A stretch of DNA of 64,000 bases from FEB-7 sp963698265 (GTDB lineage Bacteria; Pseudomonadota; Gammaproteobacteria; Burkholderiales; Usitatibacteraceae), in assembly GCA_963698265.1 (NCBI GenBank), contig CAVOQC010000001.1:682001-746000 (forward strand). Reading direction: 5' to 3'. The notes below the pieces were generated by a model. It ran no database searches. It was not told where the DNA came from and saw nothing but the letters and a program-made list of their open reading frames with translations. The position numbers were made by a program, and so were the translations under genes. This document shows positions 45,140 through 53,207 of this stretch, one piece after another; positions within the stretch are counted from its first letter, which is position 1, and each line of letters starts with the position of its first letter.

Positions 45140-46060
45140 TCGCGAACCCGATCCCAACAGCTTGTTGCCGGCCGTCGCGTGCCAGTAGCCGTCGCAGGCT
45201 GCGGCGGGCAGGAGGGGCGCGAGGCGGGCGGTGGCGGCGTCCGGTGCGAGGGTTCCGGAGATGGCATCGCGGAACACGGCCACGACCTCGGCCATGTGCT
45301 GCGACTGCGGGGAGAGGCGAAGGAGATTCGCGCCGGCCGCGCGCGCCTCGCCCAGCACGGGCAGGAGGTTGTGCACGCCCGCCGATTGCGTCTGCACGCC
45401 GTTCAGCACGAGGAAGTGCTCGCCGTCCTGGGTGTCGACCGCGAGCCCGTCGGGGTTCTCGATGCAGCGGAACTCGCAGTGGTCCTTGGTGAGGTTGTGG
45501 TAGCGCGCCGTGAAGCAGCGCGCCGAGACCGCGAGCGGCAGGCGCCCGTAGGCGAAAACCTCCGTCTCGATGCCGGCCGGTACCTCGGCCACCACGGCCG
45601 CGATGCCGTCGCGCGAAAGCTCCACCGGCGCCACCCAGCGCGTCGCCCCCAGCCCGGCGAGCAAGCGCAGCGTCCCGGCGTTGTAGACGTTGAGGAAGGA
45701 CCCGGCCACGAACGGGACCTTGCCCGAAAGTTTCCGAACGGCCGCCATGTCGTTGGCCTCGACGCGAAACTCCCCGTTGCCGGCCACGGCGTGCATCGCG
45801 CGCAGATCCGCGTCGCTTTCGATCAGCTCCGCCGTGGAGAGCACCACTTCCTTGCCGGCGCGGGCGAGGTCGCGGCCGATGGCGATCCAGTCGTCGAGCT
45901 TGAGTTCCCGCCGGCGCGAGCACACGGTCTCGCCGAGGTACACGGTGTCCACGGGCCAGGAAGCCGCGTCGCGGTAGAAGGCGAGCACGGTTTCGCGCGG
46001 CCAGTAGTAGAGCAGCGGCCCCAGGGCGAGCTTCAACGTCGTCATGGCGTTCGCGCTCAT
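45134..46060 (-). CDS. ubiV: O2-independent ubiquinone hydroxylation factor UbiV (peptidase U32 family)
   Basis: A 308-residue U32-family protein. UbiV pairs with UbiU; both carry a 4Fe-4S cluster and hydroxylate ubiquinone precursors without oxygen, using prephenate as oxygen donor. Four candidate cluster Cys are present: one in ETVCSRRRELK near residue 50 and three in SARCFTARYHNLTKDHCEFRC. GLGATRWVAPVELS and LFVLNGVQTQS-like strands match the family. The start overlaps the ubiU stop (ATGA, 46057-46060). Its stop codon lies in a dispersed repeat, so the last residues (GSGSRT) may differ from relatives. Confidence 0.93.
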   Translation of the reverse strand: MSANAMTTLKLALGPLLYYWPRETVLAFYRDAASWPVDTVYLGETVCSRRRELKLDDWIAIGRDLARAGKEVVLSTAELIESDADLRAMHAVAGNGEFRVEANDMAAVRKLSGKVPFVAGSFLNVYNAGTLRLLAGLGATRWVAPVELSRDGIAAVVAEVPAGIETEVFAYGRLPLAVSARCFTARYHNLTKDHCEFRCIENPDGLAVDTQDGEHFLVLNGVQTQSAGVHNLLPVLGEARAAGANLLRLSPQSQHMAEVVAVFRDAISGTLAPDAATARLAPLLPAAACDGYWHATAGNKLLGSGSRT

Positions 46061-47094
46061 TTCCACGGCCGGTGGTAGGCGCCGAGCGTGCACTGGCGGC
46101 CCTCGGAGATGCCGGCGAGCGCCTCCTGCCACGCCGGCTTCACGCGGAAGCGCTGCGGCTCCCTCGCGCAGTCGTCCAGCGCCTCGCGCCAGACTTTCGT
46201 CACCGTCTCCACGTACACGGGGCTTCGCTGGCGCCCCTCGATCTTGATCGCCGCCACCCCCATCGCCTGGAGCTGCGGCAGGAGTTCCAGCGTGTTCAGG
46301 CTCGTGGGCTCCTCGAACGGGTAGTAGGTGTCGCCGTTCACCACGAAGCGACCCCTGCACAAAGTCGGATAGCCGGGATGGTCCTCCTCGCCGAAGCGGT
46401 CGATGAGGACCCCGCCCAGGCGCGACTCGAGCCCCTGGGACGACTGTTGCCAGCGGATCGCCTTGGCGGGCGAGCAGCCGCCGTGGGTGTTCGGCGATTC
46501 GCCCGTGGCGTAGGAGGAAAGCGCGCAGCGCCCCTCGACCATGATCGACAGGCTCCCGAACCCGAACACCTCGATTTCGACCGGCGTGCGCGCAACGACC
46601 TTCTCGGCCTGTTCGACCGAGAGCACGCGCGGCAGCACGGCGCGCTTGATGCCGAATTGCTCGTGGTAGAAGGCGATCGCCTCGAGGCTGGTGGCAGAGC
46701 CCTGCACGGACAGATGCAGGCGAAGGCTCGGGTGCGTCTTCGCGGCATAGGCGAGGAGCCCCGCGTCGGCGACGATGATCGCGTCCACGCCGAGATCCGC
46801 CGCGCGGTCCACGGCCGCCTGCCACTTGCGCCAGCTCGAAGGCTGCGGGTAGGTGTTCAACGCGACGAGCACCTGCGTGCCGTTGCGGTGCGCGTAGTCG
46901 ATGCCCTCGCGCAAGCTGCGGTCGTCGAAATTGAGCCCGGCGAAGTTGCGCGCGTTCGTCTCGTCCTTGAAGCCGAGGTAGACGTCGTCGGCGCCGTTGT
47001 CCACGGCGGCCTGGAGCGCGGGCGGCGTGCCGGCGGGGCACACGAGCTTCATGCGGGCAGGCTTGCGGCCGGATGGGGCTGTTCCCTGGTCCAT
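46057..47094 (-). CDS. ubiU: O2-independent ubiquinone hydroxylation factor UbiU (peptidase U32 family)
   Basis: A 345-residue U32 protein strongly resembling E. coli UbiU/YhbU: KLVCPAGTPPALQAAVDNGAD, NARNFAGLNF, RCALSSYATGESPN, GGCSPAKAIRWQQ, PTLCRGRFVV, PTSLNTLELLPQL and KIEGRQRSPVYVE. The Cys residues in these motifs are the cluster ligands. It acts with UbiV. The start could be 47094 (MDQGTAPSG) or 47052 (MKLVCPAG, where relatives begin); neither has a ribosome site. An FNR-like site lies at 47162-47175, spaced for a start of transcription near 47127. In E. coli ubiUV is FNR-activated. Confidence 0.95.
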   Translation of the reverse strand: MDQGTAPSGRKPARMKLVCPAGTPPALQAAVDNGADDVYLGFKDETNARNFAGLNFDDRSLREGIDYAHRNGTQVLVALNTYPQPSSWRKWQAAVDRAADLGVDAIIVADAGLLAYAAKTHPSLRLHLSVQGSATSLEAIAFYHEQFGIKRAVLPRVLSVEQAEKVVARTPVEIEVFGFGSLSIMVEGRCALSSYATGESPNTHGGCSPAKAIRWQQSSQGLESRLGGVLIDRFGEEDHPGYPTLCRGRFVVNGDTYYPFEEPTSLNTLELLPQLQAMGVAAIKIEGRQRSPVYVETVTKVWREALDDCAREPQRFRVKPAWQEALAGISEGRQCTLGAYHRPWK

Positions 47095-47161
47095 GGTGTC
47101 GTGGGCTCTCGAGCCGAGGGAAGGCAAACCGGTGAGTTTGGGCCGGGCGCCCGGAATTTCC

Positions 47162-47175
47162 TTGAGACAGATCAG
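47162..47175. promoter_or_regulatory. FNR/Anr-like site upstream of ubiU
   Basis: TTGAG-ACAG-ATCAG, matching 4+4 of 10 defined positions of TTGAT-N4-ATCAA. Centred at about 47168.5, a class II position predicts transcription start near 47127, 33 bases before the ATG at 47094. Confidence 0.55.
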
Positions 47176-47197
47176 GAAATCCCGAAAAAGCCGGGGT

Positions 47198-47686
47198 TCA
47201 GCCCCGCAGCCGCTCGCGCTCGACCCGGCGCACCGCGCGCCGGAGGATGCGCCGGGTGCGCACCACGTCGATGCCGTCGAGCGCCTTGTGCACTTCCGAG
47301 GCGATATCCGGCTCGCCCACGATGACGAGGTCGTGCAGGAAGAGCGTGTCGGGGGCGTCGTCGGCCGCGGCGAGCGTGGCGAAGTCCGACGCGTTCACGC
47401 GGATGCGCAGCGCCGCCTCCCCCGAGCAGGGCACGGGCACGAAGCGCCGGTCGCTGAAGCGGAAGGCCATCACGAGGTCGAGGTCGCGCACCTCGATCGC
47501 GAACGGCCGCTCGCCCAGGCGTTCGAAGACCTTCACCGGGAGGCGCTTTCGCACCAGGAGGTTCAGAACCGCCGCGACGACGGCCGAGGAAGGCACGCGA
47601 GGCAGTTTTCGCACCAGCGTGCGGATGGGCCGCGGAAGCACCGGGCGCCGTCTCACGCCGTGCAGCGGCATGATGGGGCCGTTCAT
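47198..47686 (-). CDS. Second UbiT-like SCP2 domain protein
   Basis: A 162-residue paralogue of the UbiT at 44601: the same basic N-terminal helix (RPIRTLVRKLPRVPSS) and SCP2 core, with DAPDTLFLHDLVIVGEPDIASEVHKALDGID aligning to DPDTLFFNRRLVVEGDTEIALLVKNTLDTIE of the other. It ends 103 bases before ubiU on the same strand. No Shine-Dalgarno precedes the ATG at 47686. The FNR-like site at 47723-47736 is centred 43 bases upstream of that ATG, which would put the transcript start almost on the start codon. Division of labour between the two copies is unknown. Confidence 0.82.
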   Translation of the reverse strand: MNGPIMPLHGVRRRPVLPRPIRTLVRKLPRVPSSAVVAAVLNLLVRKRLPVKVFERLGERPFAIEVRDLDLVMAFRFSDRRFVPVPCSGEAALRIRVNASDFATLAAADDAPDTLFLHDLVIVGEPDIASEVHKALDGIDVVRTRRILRRAVRRVERERLRG

Positions 47687-47722
47687 GGAAAATTCAGGCT
47701 AGCGCGTGGCGGCGGGAACGTC

Positions 47723-47736
47723 TTGAGGCAGATCAG
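47723..47736. promoter_or_regulatory. FNR/Anr-like site upstream of the second UbiT-like gene
   Basis: TTGAG-GCAG-ATCAG, nearly identical to the site before ubiU (shared TTGAG-NCAG-ATCAG). Centred 43 bases upstream of the 47686 ATG. Confidence 0.5.
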
Positions 47737-47748
47737 CAATGGGCGGAA

Positions 47749-48483
47749 TCACTCCCGGCCCGATCTCCGGCGCGTGAAGACTGCCACGGTGGCGACCGCC
47801 GCCGCCGTCGCGAGCGAGAAGGCGGCCACGATTCCCAGCGGCCCGACGGCGATGCTCACCACGAAGAAGAACGCGGCGAACCCGGTTAGCCCCGTGACGA
47901 AGCCGCGCTGCAGCCGCGCGAGGGAATCGGCGCCGTAGTAGCGGAGCGTGAAGGGCGGCATGATCGAGCCGGTGATCGGCAGCGACAGCAGGATCCCGCT
48001 CACCGTCGGCCCGAGGGTCGCGGCGCCGAAGAGGATCGCGGCCGCGAGTACGAGCGCCGCCGCGAGCCGAAGCCACATCTCCATGGGCGGGATCGCGGGG
48101 AAGCTCGCCGCTTCGCGCGGCCTCGGCAGGAAGCGCCACGCGAGGGCAAGCGCGGCAAGTGCGACGACGAGGGCCGATACCGGCACCATCGGCACCAGCC
48201 CCACACCGACGGCGATCGCGGCAAAGGCGGTCCATCCCGCGGCGAGCCCCGCCAGCGCGCCCGCCTTCCGGCCCGCGGCGGAGAAGGCCAGCATGTGGCC
48301 CGCCTGCCCCGCGATGGCCGCGAGCGTCACCAGGGCCGAGCGCGCGGCGAACTCCGGCCCGTGGTCGATCGCGAGGTAGAGCGTGATGGGCCCGCCGATC
48401 ATCGGGAAGCCGCCCAGGTAACCGGAGACCGCGTGCCCCCAGCGCCGCGCCGCGAGGCTCGCGAGCCACACGGCGAAGGGCAC
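47749..48483 (-). CDS. Polytopic membrane protein of unknown function
   Basis: At least 244 residues with about eight membrane segments, including GYLGGFPMIGGPITLYLAID and LSLPITGSIMPPFTLRYYG, whose Pro/Gly loops recur in both halves and hint at an internal duplication. I do not recognise a characterised family. The GTG at 48483 is the first canonical start but clips the first helix; a CTG at 48516, overlapping the rlmL stop (CTGA), would add LSALLALKLAL and restore it. Its downstream end lies 13 bases from the FNR-like site. Confidence 0.75.
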   Translation of the reverse strand: MPFAVWLASLAARRWGHAVSGYLGGFPMIGGPITLYLAIDHGPEFAARSALVTLAAIAGQAGHMLAFSAAGRKAGALAGLAAGWTAFAAIAVGVGLVPMVPVSALVVALAALALAWRFLPRPREAASFPAIPPMEMWLRLAAALVLAAAILFGAATLGPTVSGILLSLPITGSIMPPFTLRYYGADSLARLQRGFVTGLTGFAAFFFVVSIAVGPLGIVAAFSLATAAAVATVAVFTRRRSGRE

Positions 48484-48512
48484 GAGCGCGAGCTTGAGGG
48501 CGAGGAGCGCGC

Positions 48513-49724
48513 TCAGGGACGGTTGCCGCCGGCGACCATGCGGTACTCGTACAAGCGGCACTCGATGGCGCCGTTGTAGAGCACGGTCCGTTTCGTGGCG
48601 GAGAGGCGGATCAGCTTCGGCAATTCCGTATCGCCGGAGAAGATGTACGCGGTCCACCCGGCGAAGCGCTGCTTGAGCGCGTGGCCCAGCTCCGGATAGA
48701 ACTTCGCGAGCTCCTCCTTCTCGCCCAGGCGCACGCCGTAGGGCGGATTGGTGACCAGCAGGCCCGCACCGGCCGGCGCGGAAAGCTCGAGCAGGTTCAC
48801 CTGCTTGAGGGAGACCACGCCCTCGAGATCCATGTCGCGCAGGTTCGCGCGCGCCGCGTCGAGCGTGCGCCCGTAGAGGTCGGAGCCGTGAATCGCCCTC
48901 GGGCCCACGGCAAGCTCGCGCTCGGCCGAATGCGCCTTGACCTTCTCCCACGCCGCCCGGTCGAAGCGCGCGAGATTCTCGAAGCCGAAGGAGCGCCCGC
49001 GCCCCGGCGCGCGCCCGAGCGCCATCTCGGCGGCCTCGATGAGGATGGTGCCGGCGCCGCACATGGGATCGAGGAGCGGGACTTCCGGCGTCCAGCCGGC
49101 GAGCTTCAGGAGCCCCGCGGCGAGGTTCTTCTTGAGCGGCGCCTCGCCCGTCTTGTCGCGGCGCCCGCGCTTGAAGAGCGGCTCGCCGCTTGTGTCGAGA
49201 TAGAGCGTGCACCACTTGGCGTCGAGGAAGACGTGCACGCGCACGTCCGGCGCGCGCGACGACACGTCCGGGCGCTTGCCGAGCGCCTCGCGGAAGGCGT
49301 CCGCGATCGCGTCCTTCACCTTGAGCGTGATGAAGTCCAGGCTCTTCACGGGCGCCTTCACGGCGTTGGTGTCGACCTTGAAGGTGCGGTCCACGCCGAA
49401 GTGCGCGTGCCAGCGCACGCGCTTCGCACCGTCGTAGATGTCGCGTTCGTTCCGGTAGTCGAAGCGCGAGACGCGCGCGAGGATGCGCGTGGCCAGGCGC
49501 GACTCGAGGTTCGCCGCATAGGCGAGCTCGAAGGGGCCGGTGAAGTCCACGCCTGCGTCCCCGGCCTTCACCTCGGCCGCACCCAGCGCGGCGAGCTCGG
49601 CGGCGAGCGCATCGGCGAGCCCGCGCGGGCAGGTCGCGTAGAACTGCACCACGGCGGGGTCCGCGGCCTCGGGCTGCGCGGCAGGCTCCGTGGCGGCGGC
49701 GCGCCGGCGGGTCAGCGTGGCCAT
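48513..49724 (-). CDS. rlmL: 23S rRNA (guanine) methyltransferase RlmL-like, THUMP plus Rossmann
   Basis: A 403-residue SAM-dependent methyltransferase. It has an N-terminal ferredoxin-like/THUMP region (about residues 25-170) and a Rossmann domain with PLLDPMCGAGTILIEAAEMAL (SAM site) and VTNPPYGVRLGE, the NPPY motif for base methylation. It corresponds to the N-terminal RlmL half of E. coli RlmKL; the RlmK half is absent. In E. coli it makes m2G2445 in 23S rRNA. Eight bases separate it from hemJ upstream. Confidence 0.9.
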   Translation of the reverse strand: MATLTRRRAAATEPAAQPEAADPAVVQFYATCPRGLADALAAELAALGAAEVKAGDAGVDFTGPFELAYAANLESRLATRILARVSRFDYRNERDIYDGAKRVRWHAHFGVDRTFKVDTNAVKAPVKSLDFITLKVKDAIADAFREALGKRPDVSSRAPDVRVHVFLDAKWCTLYLDTSGEPLFKRGRRDKTGEAPLKKNLAAGLLKLAGWTPEVPLLDPMCGAGTILIEAAEMALGRAPGRGRSFGFENLARFDRAAWEKVKAHSAERELAVGPRAIHGSDLYGRTLDAARANLRDMDLEGVVSLKQVNLLELSAPAGAGLLVTNPPYGVRLGEKEELAKFYPELGHALKQRFAGWTAYIFSGDTELPKLIRLSATKRTVLYNGAIECRLYEYRMVAGGNRP

Positions 49725-49731
49725 CGCGGGC

Positions 49732-50145
49732 TCAGAACGGCTTCACGACCACGAGGATCACGATTGCCACGAGGTAGACGAGCGGGATTTCGTTGATCCA
49801 GCGGAAGAAGACGTGGGAGCGCGTGTTCGCGTCGCGCGCGAAGAGGCGCACGAAATGCCCCAGCCAGAAATGGTGCGCGAGCAGGAGCGCCACCAGGGCG
49901 AGCTTCGCGTGCAGCCACCCGCCGCGGAAGCCCCAGCCCATCCAGAGCCAGGTGCCCAGGGCGATCGTGAGGACCATGCACGGCATCATGATGCCGCGGT
50001 AGAGCTTGCGCTCCATGACCTTGAAGCGCTCGCGGGAGGCTTCGTCCCCGGCCATGGCGTGATAGACGAAGAGGCGCGGCAAGTAGAATAGCCCCGCGTA
50101 CCAGGCGACGAGGAAGACGATGTGGAAGGACTTGACCCAGAGCAT
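49732..50145 (-). CDS. hemJ: Protoporphyrinogen IX oxidase HemJ
   Basis: A 137-residue, four-helix membrane protein. It opens MLWVKSFHIVFLVAWYAGLFYLPRLFVYHA, with the invariant His8 of the HemJ (UPF0093) family, and includes MERKLYRGIMMPCMVLT and WLHAKLALVALLLAHHFWLG. It oxidises protoporphyrinogen IX in haem synthesis, linked to the quinone pool. It is divergent from dsbD with 72 bases between starts, and cotranscribed with rlmL. Confidence 0.92.
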   Translation of the reverse strand: MLWVKSFHIVFLVAWYAGLFYLPRLFVYHAMAGDEASRERFKVMERKLYRGIMMPCMVLTIALGTWLWMGWGFRGGWLHAKLALVALLLAHHFWLGHFVRLFARDANTRSHVFFRWINEIPLVYLVAIVILVVVKPF

Positions 50146-50217
50146 GGCAGGCTGGCGGCGGAGGAACTTCCCCTCCGGAAACCGCTCTATGCGTTGATTT
50201 CCCGCGATTCTACCGTG

Positions 50218-52401
50218 ATGGCCCCCATTCCCCGCCTTTTCCCCGTTTCGCCGCGTGCCCTCGCCGGGGCCTTCGCGGCCGCTATCGCCGTTTCGTGGGC
50301 GGCGGCAGCCGGGGCCGCGTCGGTGCGCACGGAGCGGGTCGAGGCGGAGCTGCACGCCGAGCGGGTCGCCGCCGTCCCGGGCAAGCCCGCCACCGTGGGC
50401 CTGCGCCTGAAGATGGACGAGCACTGGCACACCTACTGGAAGAACCCGGGCGACTCGGGCCTGCCCACCAAGATCGCCTGGAAGCTCCCCGAAGGCTGGA
50501 CCGCCGGGCCCATCCAGTGGCCGCACCCGGAAGCCCAGCCGGTCGGGCCGCTCATGAACTACGGCTACTCGGACGAGGTGATGCTCCTGGTCGAGCTCAC
50601 CCCGCCCGCCGACGCGAAGCCCGGGCCGGTTGCGATCACGGCCGACGCTTCGTGGCTCGTCTGCAAGGACGTCTGCATTCCGGAGAAGGCCACGCTCGCG
50701 CTCGCCTTCGCCGTGGACGGGGGCGACCCCGGTGCCGCACCGGGCAACGCCTCGCGCTTCCGCGAGGCCCGCGCGCGCCTTCCCGTGGCCGTCCCGGGGT
50801 GGGATGCGCAATCGACTATCGCCGGCGACAGGCTCACCCTGCGCGTGATGCCGCCGGCGGGAAGCGTGGCGCCGGCGAAGGTTTCCTTCTTCCCGTACCG
50901 CGAGAACTTCGTGGACCACCCGGCGCCCCAGGCGATGCAACGCGACGGCAATGGCTTCCGCCTCGCCGTGAAGCTGGTGCGGCCCGTGGCATCCGGGATC
51001 GCGGAATCCGCAGGAGTCTTCGTGGCCGAATCGTCGTGGCCCGGCCACGCCGGGCGCAAGGCCGTGGAGCTTTCGCTGCCGGTGGTCGCCGCGCTGCCGG
51101 CGATCGCCGCGCCCATCGGCGCACCGGCGGGCGAGGCGGGATCGAGCCTCGCGCTCGCGCTCGTGTTCGCGCTGGCCGGCGGGCTTCTGCTGAACCTCAT
51201 GCCCTGCGTCTTCCCGGTGCTCGGCATCAAGGTGATGGGGTTCGTGCGCCACGCCCACGGCGACGCGCGCGCGCTGTGGGTGCAGGGCGCGGTCTTCTCG
51301 GCGGGCGTCCTCGTTTCGTTCCTCGCCCTCGCGGGCCTGCTTCTCGCGCTGAGAGCCGGCGGCACGGAGCTCGGCTGGGGCTTCCAGCTCCAGTCGCCCG
51401 CGTTCGTGACGGTCCTCGCGGCCCTCTTCTTCCTCATGGCGCTGAACCTCTTCGGCGTCTTCGAGATGGGTCTCTTCGCGCAGTCCATGACCACGAACCT
51501 CTCGGCGAAGGGCCGCTACGCCGACGCCTTCCTCGCGGGCGTGCTCGCCACCGTGGTCGCGACCCCCTGCACGGCGCCCTTCATGGGCGCGGCCGTGGGC
51601 TTCACGCTCACGCAGTCGACGCCGGTCTCGCTCCTCGTGTTCGCCATGCTGGGCGCGGGCATGGCGCTGCCGGTGCTCGTGCTCTCCTGCTTCCCGAATG
51701 CGATCCGCAAGCTCCCGAAGCCCGGCCCGTGGATGGAGACCTTCAAGCAGGTGATGGCCTTCCCGCTCTTCGCCACCGTGATCTGGCTCGCGTGGGTGCT
51801 GGGCGCGCAGGCCGGCAACGACGCGGTCCTGGCGCTCCTCGCCGGCCTGCTCGTGCTCGCCATCGGCGCGTGGATCTACGGGCGCTGGGCGCACTCGGCA
51901 AGCCTTGCGCGCCTGGCTTTCGCCGCGGCATTCGCGGCGGCCGGGTTGTGGCTCGCCTGGCCGGGCGCCGACGCGAAACCCGGCGAGATCCGCGCCGCGG
52001 CCGCGAAGGCCGGCGAGATCGACTGGCAGCCCTGGTCGCCGGAGCGCCTCGCCGAGCTTCGCGCCGCGGGAACGCCCGTCTTCGTCGACTTCACCGCCGC
52101 CTGGTGCGTCACCTGCCAGGTGAACAAGCTGGTCGCGCTCAATCGCGAGGAAGTCGTGCGCGCCATCGCCGAGCGCGGCGTCGTGGCGCTGAAGGCCGAC
52201 TGGACCAACTACGACCCGAAGATCACCGCGGCACTCGCGGAACTGGGCCGCAACGCCCTTCCCGTCTACGCGCTCTACCTGCCCGGGCAGGCGGCGCCGC
52301 GGCTGCTGCCGGAAGTGCTCACCGTCTCCCTCGTCCTGGACGAGCTCTCGAAGCTGCCGGCCACGAAGCCGGCGGCCACCGCCAACCTCTCTTCCCGCTG
52401 A
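50218..52401 (+). CDS. dsbD: Protein-disulfide reductase DsbD family
   Basis: A 727-residue inner-membrane thiol-disulfide transporter. An N-terminal signal/anchor (about residues 15-35) is followed by a periplasmic DsbD-alpha-like domain whose Cys pair lies in WLVCKDVCIP. The membrane domain begins near residue 310 and carries the conserved Cys of LNLMPCVFPVLG and VVATPCTAPFMG. The C-terminal thioredoxin domain has the CVTC active site (FTAAWCVTCQVNK). It carries reducing equivalents from cytoplasmic thioredoxin to periplasmic partners. The N-terminal domain resembles the ScsB-type more than classical DsbD. The secreted redoxin encoded 18 bases downstream is a likely partner. Start at 50218 (MAPIPRLFP). 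Confidence 0.9.
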   Translation: MAPIPRLFPVSPRALAGAFAAAIAVSWAAAAGAASVRTERVEAELHAERVAAVPGKPATVGLRLKMDEHWHTYWKNPGDSGLPTKIAWKLPEGWTAGPIQWPHPEAQPVGPLMNYGYSDEVMLLVELTPPADAKPGPVAITADASWLVCKDVCIPEKATLALAFAVDGGDPGAAPGNASRFREARARLPVAVPGWDAQSTIAGDRLTLRVMPPAGSVAPAKVSFFPYRENFVDHPAPQAMQRDGNGFRLAVKLVRPVASGIAESAGVFVAESSWPGHAGRKAVELSLPVVAALPAIAAPIGAPAGEAGSSLALALVFALAGGLLLNLMPCVFPVLGIKVMGFVRHAHGDARALWVQGAVFSAGVLVSFLALAGLLLALRAGGTELGWGFQLQSPAFVTVLAALFFLMALNLFGVFEMGLFAQSMTTNLSAKGRYADAFLAGVLATVVATPCTAPFMGAAVGFTLTQSTPVSLLVFAMLGAGMALPVLVLSCFPNAIRKLPKPGPWMETFKQVMAFPLFATVIWLAWVLGAQAGNDAVLALLAGLLVLAIGAWIYGRWAHSASLARLAFAAAFAAAGLWLAWPGADAKPGEIRAAAAKAGEIDWQPWSPERLAELRAAGTPVFVDFTAAWCVTCQVNKLVALNREEVVRAIAERGVVALKADWTNYDPKITAALAELGRNALPVYALYLPGQAAPRLLPEVLTVSLVLDELSKLPATKPAATANLSSR

Positions 52402-52419
52402 AACCCCGAGGATCCGACC

Positions 52420-53022
52420 ATGACCCGATACGCCCTGCTCGCCTCCACGATCGCCTCCCTCTTCGCAGGCGCCGCCCTCGCCGCCGCGACCGTCGGCCAG
52501 GTCGCGCCCGATTTCGCCGCGACCGACCTCGCGGGCAAGCCCGTGAAGCTCTCCGACTACCGCGGCAAGACCGTCGTCCTCGAGTGGCACAACTTCGGCT
52601 GCCCGTTCGTGCAGAAGCACTACCAGAGCGGCAACATGCAGGCGCTGCAGAAGAAATACGGCGGCGAGGTGGTGTGGCTCGCGGTCAACTCCACGAACGC
52701 CGGCCACCAGGATTACCAGGATCCCGCCGCGCTCACCAAGGCGCTCTCCGACTTCGGCGCCGCGCCCACGCGCTTCGTGATGGACGAGCCCGGCAAGGTG
52801 GGCCTCGCCTACGGCGCCAAGGTCACGCCGCACATGTACGTGATCGACCCGAGCGGCAAGGTGGCCTACAACGGCGCCATCGACGACAAGCGCTCCACGA
52901 ACCCGGCCGACGTGAAGACCTCGAAGAACTACGTGGTCGCGGCCCTCGAGGAGCTGAAGGCCGGCAAGCCCGTGAGCAACGCCTCCAACGCGCCCTACGG
53001 CTGCACCATCAAGTACAAGTAG
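52420..53022 (+). CDS. Secreted redoxin-domain (peroxiredoxin-like) protein
   Basis: A 200-residue exported thioredoxin-fold protein: signal peptide ending GAALAA, then the AhpC/TSA-type opening VGQVAPDFAATDLAGKPVKLSDYRGK. The active site is FGCPFVQKHY, a single Cys rather than CXXC, a known variant of the redoxin family; another Cys lies near the end (NAPYGCTIKYK) and could be the resolving residue. It probably acts in the periplasm downstream of DsbD. A hairpin with an 11-bp stem follows the stop. Confidence 0.82.
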   Translation: MTRYALLASTIASLFAGAALAAATVGQVAPDFAATDLAGKPVKLSDYRGKTVVLEWHNFGCPFVQKHYQSGNMQALQKKYGGEVVWLAVNSTNAGHQDYQDPAALTKALSDFGAAPTRFVMDEPGKVGLAYGAKVTPHMYVIDPSGKVAYNGAIDDKRSTNPADVKTSKNYVVAALEELKAGKPVSNASNAPYGCTIKYK

Positions 53023-53039
53023 TTCCGCCTCCCTTTGCC

Positions 53040-53066
53040 GAAAGCCCGCCCCCGTGGCGGGCTTTC
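53040..53066 (+). terminator. Terminator-like hairpin after the redoxin gene
   Basis: GAAAGCCCGCC - CCCGT - GGCGGGCTTTC: an 11-bp perfect stem with a five-base loop, 18 bases past the stop. The following bases (GCGTTTCC) hold only a short T-run. Confidence 0.6.
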
Positions 53067-53207
53067 GCGTTTCCTGCGGCCGAAAGCGGCTGAACCGATG
53101 CCCACGCCGCCTGTCCTACCAGTTCATGGGGCCCGCTCGCGTGCGGAACCGGCGCGGCGGAAAGGCCCCGCAGGGAGAATCCCATCGATCACGCCCATTG
53201 CCTTCCG

